Assembly: GCA_043228905.1 (NCBI GenBank)
Contig: JBHGNT010000018.1
Span: forward strand, 9,176,001 to 9,240,000
Length of the DNA stretch: 64,000 bases
Origin: Azolla caroliniana
Taxonomy: Eukaryota > Polypodiophyta
Reading direction: 5' to 3'
The translations under genes and the position numbers were made by a program. Position 1 is the first letter of the stretch. Each line of letters begins with the position of its first letter. Under the pieces are notes generated by a model. It was given only the letters and a program-made list of their open reading frames with translations. It was not told the DNA's origin and did not search any database. Shown piece by piece: positions 56,557 through 64,000 of this stretch.

Positions 56557-59500
56557 CTAACCGGACTGGTTTGTCGTTACGCCCATCTGATGCCGAAGGG
56601 ACCGAAAGCGGTCTGCCGAAAGACACTTGGTCATTCCATCTGCGACATTGTCGGTTGTGGATATTTTCTCTAGACCGATTTTCCCTGAAATGACGCAGTC
56701 CCGAACGAAGTGATATCGAACGTCGATATGTTTGGAGGCGTTGTGGTGAACCGGATTTTTCGACAAGGCAACAGCACCTTGACTATCGCTATAGACAGCT
56801 GGGGCCGAGTCATGGTCGACTTGTCGAAACGTGTGCGCCAGCCGGCCGAGCCACAAAGCTTCTTTTGCAGCGTCGGACGCAGCTACATATTCTGCTTCGG
56901 TCGTTGAGGTCGTTGTGCACTCCTGAAGTTTCGACTTCCACGAAATTGCTCCATTGCCGAATTTGAAGCAGTATCCAGTTGTTGATTTCCGACTGTCTAT
57001 ACAGCCGGCGAAGTCCGAGTCGGTGTAACCGACTACGCCTGAGGTTCGGTTCGGACCGAAAAGAATGCCGTGGTCTTTTGTGCCAGCCAGATATCTGAAC
57101 ACATGGTTGACTGCGTTCCAATGCGATCGGCCAGGATTGTGCATAAATCTGCTAACGACTCCTACGGCATGAGAGATATCAGGCCGTGTCGCGACCATCA
57201 GGTACATGAGGGAGCCGACTGCCGGTGCATACGGTACCGACTTCATATCTTCCCCCTCCGGACCGGATGTCGGGCAGTCTCGCTGAGAGAGCCGAAGATT
57301 CATGGGGAGCGGGGTTGAAGCAGATTTGGCTGATTGCATGTTGAAGCGTTCCAAGACACGTCCGATATAGTCGGTCTGAGACAAAAAAAGATGTCGTTTA
57401 TCGCGATGCCGACTAATCTTCATGCCAAGTATGTGTCGTGCCGGACCGAGGTCCTTCATGGCAAACTTCAACCGCAATTGCCGAATGAGATCGGCAAGTT
57501 CGCCCGCGTGGCGTCCAGAAATTAGCATGTCGTCCACGTAAATGATGAGGAAGATGGGTGATCCATCTTGAGCATGTTGGTAAAAAGACAATGGTCCTCA
57601 TCGCTTTTTGAGAAGCCGATCGATTGGATGAAGTCGTCGAACTTCTTGTACCATTGTCGCGGTGCTGTTTGAGGCTGTATAGACTCTTCCGGAGTCGGCA
57701 GACTAGATGTTCTTGGCCAGTTGCCACGAAGCCTTTTGGCTGCTCCATATAAATTTCCTCTTCAAGATCACCATGGAGGAAGGCTGTTTTGACATCTAGC
57801 TGAATCAGCTCCAAGTTGTCGGCTGCCACTACGCCGAGTAGAAAACGAAGGGTTGTCATTTTCACCATTGGTGAAAAAATCTCGTCGAAGTCGACGCCAT
57901 ATTCTTGTCGGAAGCCCTTCGCAACTAATCTGGCCTTGTACTTCGGGGTGGTCGAATCAGACGTCTCTTTTAATCGATAAACCCACTTGCAAGGAAGAGC
58001 ACGTCGATTCTTAGGTAATTCGACCAGATCCCAAGTCTTGTTTGCCCGAATGGAGTGCATTTCCGACTCCATCGCCAGATACCAGGTGGCTGAATCGACA
58101 GATGTCGATGCTTCTTCGTAAGACGTCGGTTCGCCGGCGTCGGTGAAGAAAATTCCAGGAGAATACCTCTCCGGAGGTTGCGACAGTCTCTCGGATCGTC
58201 GAGGTATGACTGGACTGGTCGTATCGGGTATCGAGGTCGGATGGTCCGAAAGCGAATTATTCTGCTGTGCCGAGTCGGAGTTGTCCGAGTCGGTAGTGTA
58301 AGGTTCAGCTACCCGTGAAGCTGACCGTGTGTTAAGAGCGGGGCCTTCTTGAAGGGTCGGCACATCGGAAAATGTTACCCTTCGGACTTCGATCGGTGTT
58401 TTGACTGATGGATTCATAGCCGACTCGTTGAACACAACGTCCGAATTGCGAACGATTTGTCTGCGTTCGGGGTCCCAGAGTCGGTATCCCATTTCGCCGT
58501 CTGATCCATATCCAAGGAAAATGCATTTCCTGGACCGAGGTGCAAGTTTTCGGCGATCATCTTTCGGAATAAGGGCGTACGCCTCGCATCCGAAGATCCT
58601 CAGCTTGTCGTAATTCGGCTTACTGCCGATCCATAGTTCCTGAGGAATTTGAAGTCCTAGAGGTCTGCTTGGCGACATATTGATTATGTGTACTGCCGTG
58701 AGTAGAGCCTCTGCCCAGAAGCCATCCGACAGTCCGGAGTGTTGGAGCATGGAAACTATCCGTTCTTGGATTGTCCGATTCATGCGTTCTGCAATCCCGT
58801 TTTGCTCCGGACTGTGTGGTGCCGTAAATTCACGTCGGATGCCGCGTTGTCGGCAGAATTTGACGAATTCTTCTGATTTGAACTCTCCCCCATTGTCGGT
58901 CCGAAAGCATTTCAGTTTTCGGTCAGTTTGATTTTCTACCATAGCGAGCCAATCGGAGAAGATCGAGAAGACACGATCTTTGGTGCGAATTGGATAAGCC
59001 CACACCTTTCGAGTCGAATCGTCAATAAAACTGACGAAGTAAGAGGCACCGCCGAGAGACTGATGCGGCATTGGGCCACAGACGTCCGAGTGGACTAAAT
59101 CGAGAGGTCTCGTTTCTCTTGGTGCTGATGTCGGGTGTGATGCGGCTGCTTGTTTGCCATACTGGCAATGTTCGCAGAATTGATGGTCCGAGAAGGAGAG
59201 TTTAGGGATGTATCCAGCTCTAGATAGGTGCGTAATGCCGGCCTTGCTGAGTTGTCCTAATCTTCTATGCCATAGTGATGACACAGGAATATCAACCAAA
59301 AACAGGTTACCCTCTCTGAGCGTAACATGTAACGGATACAGTGAGTGTATCTTGGGTCCTCTAGCAAGCAGGAGGTTCCCCCTGTGGAGTGTCCACCCTC
59401 CCGAAGAAAAACCGGCACGAATGCCGTCTTCATCTAGTTGTCCGACTGAGATCAATGGCCTTGAGAGCTCGGGTACATGTCGGACATTGTGAAGTACAAG

Positions 59501-60589
59501 TGTAGAGCCACCTGCAAGGTTGAGCTCTACTGTGCCGATTCCAATGATGTCACAGTGTTGCGAGTTGCCGACTCGAACTGAGTCGGAGTGACGGATCGTA
59601 TATTGCCGAAATTGGGATCGATGAGGAGTCACGTGAAATGACGCGCCCGAATCTAAGAGCCATGTGCTCGATTCTTCAGTCGTGAGCAGAACTTCTGATC
59701 CGACTGGATTTTCGATTGATAGTATATTCGGGTCGTTTGGTAGCACATCAGCTGAGAAGCTGACGTAATTGATCTCCTCATGCCGGCCACTCTTCTTGTC
59801 TGATTTCTGAGACTTGTCGTTCTTGTTCTTGAGTGCGCGGCAGTCGGCTTTGATGTGTCCGGGTTTCTTGCAATAGTTGCAGATTCGATTATCCCGTGAC
59901 TGGCTCCGTCTTCGCTGATTGTTCGGCTGCCGTGAGGAATCTCTTCCTCGTATGTTCGATCGTTCTGTCGAACCTTGTACTACATAAGCGTCGTCTATTG
60001 AGTCTTTGGCGAAAGACTTTCTCCGAGCTGCTTCGGTCAGGATTGCGCTCGTGACTTCGGAGTATTTGACAGCCGTGGTTGACGCGTTGCACACGGTTGT
60101 GACGAAAGTTTCCCACGATGAGGGAAGGCTGCTCATGAGTATCATTGCTCTGAGTTCATCCTCGATTGCCGTCCCCTGAGATGAGATTTGGGAACTTATG
60201 CTTTCGTACTCATTGAGATGTGCTTGAACCGAATCTGATTCTTTCATTCGCAAGTTGTAGAGGCGCCGGATCAGAAACATCTTTGTTGCAGCGACCTTCT
60301 TTTCGTAGGTGTCCGACAGTGTTTTCCATAGTTCGAATGCTGTCGTACACGATTGCACCGTAAAGTATACCGATTCCGATAGGTGCATCCGAATCGTGGC
60401 ACGGACGATTCTGTCCAGCTTCTGCCACTCAATTGGTTTGTATCCTTCTGGAGGTTCTTCATTTTCGATGGGATCGATTTGCCCCTTGACTATGAGATAG
60501 TCCTGCATTTGCTCCTTCCAGAAATTGAAGTTCGATCCATCGAACTTTCGTAGACTCATTTCTGACGAGCCGGATGTTGATGCCATCAA
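56557..60589 (-). pseudogene. Gag-pol of copia M, two single-base frameshifts
   Basis: ATG at 60589 (MMASTSGSSEMSLRKFDGSN). Gag (60589-59900), CCHC knuckle CNYCKKPGHIKADC (about 59885-59845), protease LLDSGASFHVT (about 59660), pre-integrase SSLWHRRLGQLSKAG (about 59265), integrase with SDVCGPM, TDNGGEF and the Glu in SPEQNGIAERMN (about 59085-58790), RT from WDLVELPKN (about 58030) to YVDDML (about 57535), RNase H ending 56557. One frame is open to 57413 and another from 57591. A missing base near 57665 (LKQ followed by HRDNG instead of APRQW) and another in a T run near 57587 separate them. Repair would need only these two bases, so these are either very recent mutations or sequencing errors. 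Confidence 0.93.
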
Positions 60590-61250
60590 ATTTGGTTTCG
60601 GTTGACGAAGCTCGGTTCGGAGTTGACTACGAACCTTGTTGGAGTGCAGCCGGTTGGCTCACCCGATATCGTTCTAGTCGGATTTGAACCCGAGTCGGTT
60701 CGGCTTCGGATATATGTATTGTTGAACTTGCTCGAATTGACTCCGGTAACTTGAGGGACAGAACCGACTGGTCTTCCCGAATGTTGCCGAGTCGGAGTGA
60801 GCCCGGTTCGCTTCCGAATATATATGCCGAATACCGATTATTGAAACCGATTGTCTGGACCGATTCTGCTTCGGGTGACTGCAGCGACGGATCCAACTGA
60901 TCCTCTCGAATGTCGATCAGCCGGATGAAGCACGAATTGGGGTTGTTGTCTTGAGACCGATCTGCACTGAGTGGTTACAATGAGCGGCGAGCAGCGTTTG
61001 ATGACCTCTTCGGATGCCGTTTAACCGAGTGGAGCACGATCGTGTCAATGTTGCACAAGGGGATTTCACCTCGAGCGGTTACGATCACAAGGAACAGAGT
61101 ACAACCGGCTGGCTTACTCCAAGCGAAGATGATCTAAGGCGATGAGATGCAAGCCTCGTTTTTCTTCTTCTTCTCCCTTCTTCGAATGACGCAAGAAACC
61201 GAACGCTGTGCAGGCTGAGACGACGGCCGACAGCTGGTTGAGGAACCTCT

Positions 61251-61262
61251 GCTCTGATACCA
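61251..61262 (-). other. Primer binding site of copia M (initiator tRNA-Met)
   Basis: Minus strand TGGTATCAGAGC, two bases inside the 5' LTR; exact copy of the common plant copia primer site. Confidence 0.93.
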
Positions 61263-61264
61263 GA

Positions 61265-61355
61265 TGTTGGGGACAAGGCGCCGTCAATGCGGAAGATCAA
61301 GTAGCATTCGATTGGGGTTGAGTACCCTGCGTATGACAGTTGCAAGATCGTGCAC

Positions 61356-61396
<41 letters not shown>

Positions 61397-61583
61397 GCAC
61401 AAAAGACTCTTTCTATTCAATAGAAACAATAATACAACCCAACCTTACAAAAAGGTTACAAGGTCACTTTATATAGTGACCGACTTAGGGCAACTACCAT
61501 TTATGCTAATTACACAAATGGCCCAAACTTGATCTATACAAAGGGATAGTGTGAATACGTCCATTATACACTTGTATTCGACA
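61265..61583 (-). repeat. 5' LTR of copia M
   Basis: Near-identical to 56049-56363; GA run slightly longer. Confidence 0.95.
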
Positions 61584-64000
61584 TAGGGTAAGAGCCGCGG
61601 CCAGTTCCGGACTTGGCCTCCACATGCTCGAACTAACGCTTTGACGATTGGCCCGTGTCCGCGTTCCACCTTCCGGTTTGCCTCCGGATTGTATGCCATG
61701 GTGAGCGAGAGTTTAACCCCTAGCCGGTCAAACAACTTAGCCTCTTGTGCATCCAATTCTCCACGGTTGGCTACGATCTTTCCTACGCGCCCATACTGGC
61801 ATACCACTTCTTCGATCAGAAATCGGCACACGGCCACGATCATTTTGTTCGGCAACGCTTGGACTTCCACCTGGTTCGTCAGGTCCTCTCGAGCCAGCAC
61901 CAGATATCGCATCTGCCCTACCCCCATCGGCATCGTAACTAGATCCACCATCCACTTGAAGTGGACGGTCGGAGGGTAGGTCGGGTGGAGCTCGTCCTGA
62001 TGTTGGACTATGGAGTGCATTTGACAGCTTTCGCAAGCCGTCACGAACTGATGCATGTCTCGGTATAGTCCCGGCCACCAGTACTTCCCCTTCAGCTTCT
62101 CGAATGTGGCCCACGTCCTGCGGTGCCCAGCCCAGGGACTTTCGTGGTACGCCGCCAACAATTCCTCCTATTCCTCTTTCTTCGCCACCACTCAGAGCGG
62201 AACGCTGTGTCTCTTCTTTGGGTGTTTCCCGATGCACCCATCTCGTAGGAAGAATCGGTACGCCTTCTTCCAAATCCGGTTGGTCTCTTCCTTCGTCCAC
62301 GCCACGTCTGATGTCATTGTCTTCAGGAAACCGCCGATCCGGAGCCACTCCCTGCCGTACTTACTCTCGTCGAACTCATTACGCGTCGGAGTGCTCCTCT
62401 TCCTTGTTGTTACGTAAGCCGACTCGAAGAAGTCCATGCCAACTTCTGCGTCTTCTAAAACCATGTTGTCCTCATCATCGAATCTCGCCCTCGAAAGCAT
62501 GTTAGTCATGGCGTTGTCTTTTGCGGAAATGTGTCGTATTTCTGGATTCAGGGACTTGATGTACGCTATCCACCTAAGCATTGCCAAGTTTGGCATCATG
62601 CATCCAGAAACCATACCGAGAATCGGCAGGCAGTCCGTCTCAATTATCACCTCTGTCCTGATCAGGTAGTCTTTGTCGGCCTTGACCACCGAAACGATAC
62701 CCCAAAGTTTGCATTTAACCTGGGAGTACCCTCGCTATCGTTCACTGAGGACTTTCACACCGAACCGAATGGGGAACCTCATGCCGTTCTCTTCCTCCTG
62801 GTTGATCACCCATCCGATTCCGGTCGGGCTCGTGTCTATGGTCACGTAAATCGGAATGTCTTTACCGTAGACTGCTTTCCGGAGTGCCGGTGCCGCAGCA
62901 AGTGCTTCTTTCATTTTCCGGACCGACTCCGTATGCTCCTCTCTCCACTCAAATTTACGCCCTTTCTTCAGCAGTCCATAGAGCGGCTCCGCAACGTGGG
63001 CATAATGCGGGATCCAGATATGGTAGAATGTGCATGCTCCCAAGAATCTTCGGACTTCCGTGACCGAATTGCAGTCGCGCTTCATCGTGGAGATGGCCTC
63101 TACCTTGGCCGGCGATGGTTTCCGACCAAATGGCCCACATAGGTGTTCGACGACCATGATCTCCGATTGCCCAAAGGCCAATTTTTCCCCGGAGAAGGTG
63201 AGCCTCGCGCCTTCTAGTCTTCGCAGCACCTTCTCGCAGTCATCGACGTGGTCCGCCACGAATTTCCGGCATCCGTCTGGTCCGATTGTCTCGTCCTTAT
63301 CCTCCACCGAAGGGTACACATCCGTACTAGGCCGAGGGGAGTCCGCATCGTTGTAATGTCCCTGCTCTCCACGACTAGCTAGAACTGATCGTATCCCGAG
63401 TACAGATCATCGACCGAGTAAATTGACCTTCTGGCGAAGGCCCCCGTGAACTCGTCTATGGTCGATCCAATTCCTGCATTCCGAATGGTCACCTTGTTGA
63501 CCGGCTACAGGTCCCGAATGAAGCGCAGCGTGCCATTCTTCTTGGGCACAGTAAACCATCGATTAGAATACGGGGCACTCGACAGCTCGAGGATGCCCAT
63601 ATCCACCTTCTATTTCAGCAGCTCCATCAGCTTCGGGACATGAGCTCTGGGTACTGGAATTGGTTTGAGATTTCACGGTACATGCGGTACCGTGAAGATC
63701 ACCATAGGTTCCACAATCGTCGGGTCTACGCACCCGATCTCCTCCGGCGAGAATGCGAAGGCCTTTCTGTGCCTCCTGAACATTCTCCGAAACCGGTTCT
63801 CCTTCGCCGGCAGTAGAAAGCCACCTATGCCACCTGGATCTCGTAAACTTGGGTCTAACGCAACCCCTTTCATCCGTAACTTGCTGCCCTCCGGCAAGGG
63901 TGCCGCGATTGGCCTCACCTTCCGGTCCACAATCTTGTACTTCGTATCCACTCGGGCTGTCTGATCCGACTCGAGTCCTCTACCGAAGTCGGCGATAACT
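61584..64000 (-). pseudogene. Pol of gypsy L, main part
   Basis: Read right to left: a region before RT with KVRPIAAPLPEGSKLRMKGV (63951-63673), RT start NRWFTVPKKNGTLRFIRDL and YSVDDLYSGYDQF (about 63590-63400), RT thumb/connection (63319-63000: RKPSPAKVEAIST, EVRRFLGACTFYHIWI), RNase H (TIDTSPTGIGWVINQ near 62840; later AKDNAMTNMLSR near 62510), integrase (62161-61590: YHESPWAGHRRTWATF, CESCQMHS, WMVDLVTMPMG). In integrase the second catalytic Asp appears as Asn (ANRGELD). The RT segment that should carry YxDD is shortened and out of frame. Stops are frequent. Confidence 0.85.

Larger units (their letters stand above)
56049..61583 (-). mobile_element. Copia element M, nearly intact
   Basis: Full-length Ty1/copia with perfect target duplication TAGGG (56044-56048, 61584-61588). 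LTRs 56049-56363 and 61265-61583 differ by GA-repeat length and about one substitution, so insertion is recent. Inserted in the integrase of gypsy L. An old relative (B) lies at 4648-12600. Confidence 0.96.
54738..64000 (-). mobile_element. Gypsy element L, 3' part, interrupted by copia M
   Basis: A minus-strand gypsy: 3' LTR at 54738-55359, pol at 55474-56048 and again at 61584-64000. It leaves the window on the right before its gag. Copia M is inserted in its integrase. L is in turn inserted in RT of J. Confidence 0.85.

Noticed and set aside
1-64000. CRISPR arrays, operons, bacterial promoters or rRNA genes
   Set aside because: None seen; tandem repeats present are eukaryotic mini- and microsatellites.

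Overview
This is nuclear DNA of a land plant. Genes have GT-AG introns, coding islands are sparse, simple repeats are abundant, and most of the window is nested Ty3/gypsy and Ty1/copia LTR retrotransposons, many primed by initiator tRNA-Met. Tf1/sushi/Tcn1-like chromodomain gypsy elements, together with a pentatricopeptide-repeat relic, point to a seedless plant (moss, lycophyte or fern) rather than a flowering plant. That last step is inference.

Layout. 1-4647: 3' part of a gypsy chromovirus (element A) inserted in an old minus-strand copia (element B). 4959-10685: complete gypsy element C, also inserted in B; B resumes at 10686 and runs to about 12600. 13579-20343: complete but decayed minus-strand gypsy element D with a perfect 5-bp target duplication; a truncated copia (E, 14424-16313) sits where its integrase core should be. 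20344-23780: weak gypsy and copia relics.

23787-27236 (minus): the clearest host gene, a five-exon reticulon-like protein of 242 residues with all splice phases consistent. 27590-33560: mostly unassigned DNA, a 275-bp retroposed insert with 19-bp target duplication, a pentatricopeptide-repeat relic with a fresh tandem duplication, and an orphan C-terminal piece of long-form tRNase Z. 34850-36454: an intron-containing, broken gene for a beta-class N4/N6 DNA methyltransferase domain. 36560-38724: decayed copia F. 40091-47400: small unassigned coding segments, gypsy relics, gypsy element G (LTR, gag, protease), a 37-bp hairpin minisatellite, and a small coiled-coil protein gene.

48400-64000: dense nest. 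Gypsy J (Athila/Tat-like, minus) is cut by gypsy I, by an unusual LTR-gag element K whose two ends are both U3 ends in inverted orientation, and by gypsy L. L is itself interrupted by a nearly intact copia M (56049-61583) with a perfect TAGGG target duplication. Copia H lies beside I.

Most interesting system: the C/D/G gypsy lineage. Its transcripts appear to self-prime reverse transcription as in Tf1/sushi (RNA 5' end complementary to the primer site, with compensatory change between C and G). Two members share a GTTAAAC -1 frameshift candidate between gag and pol, and its LTRs carry an antisense tRNA-like segment with A-box and B-box motifs.
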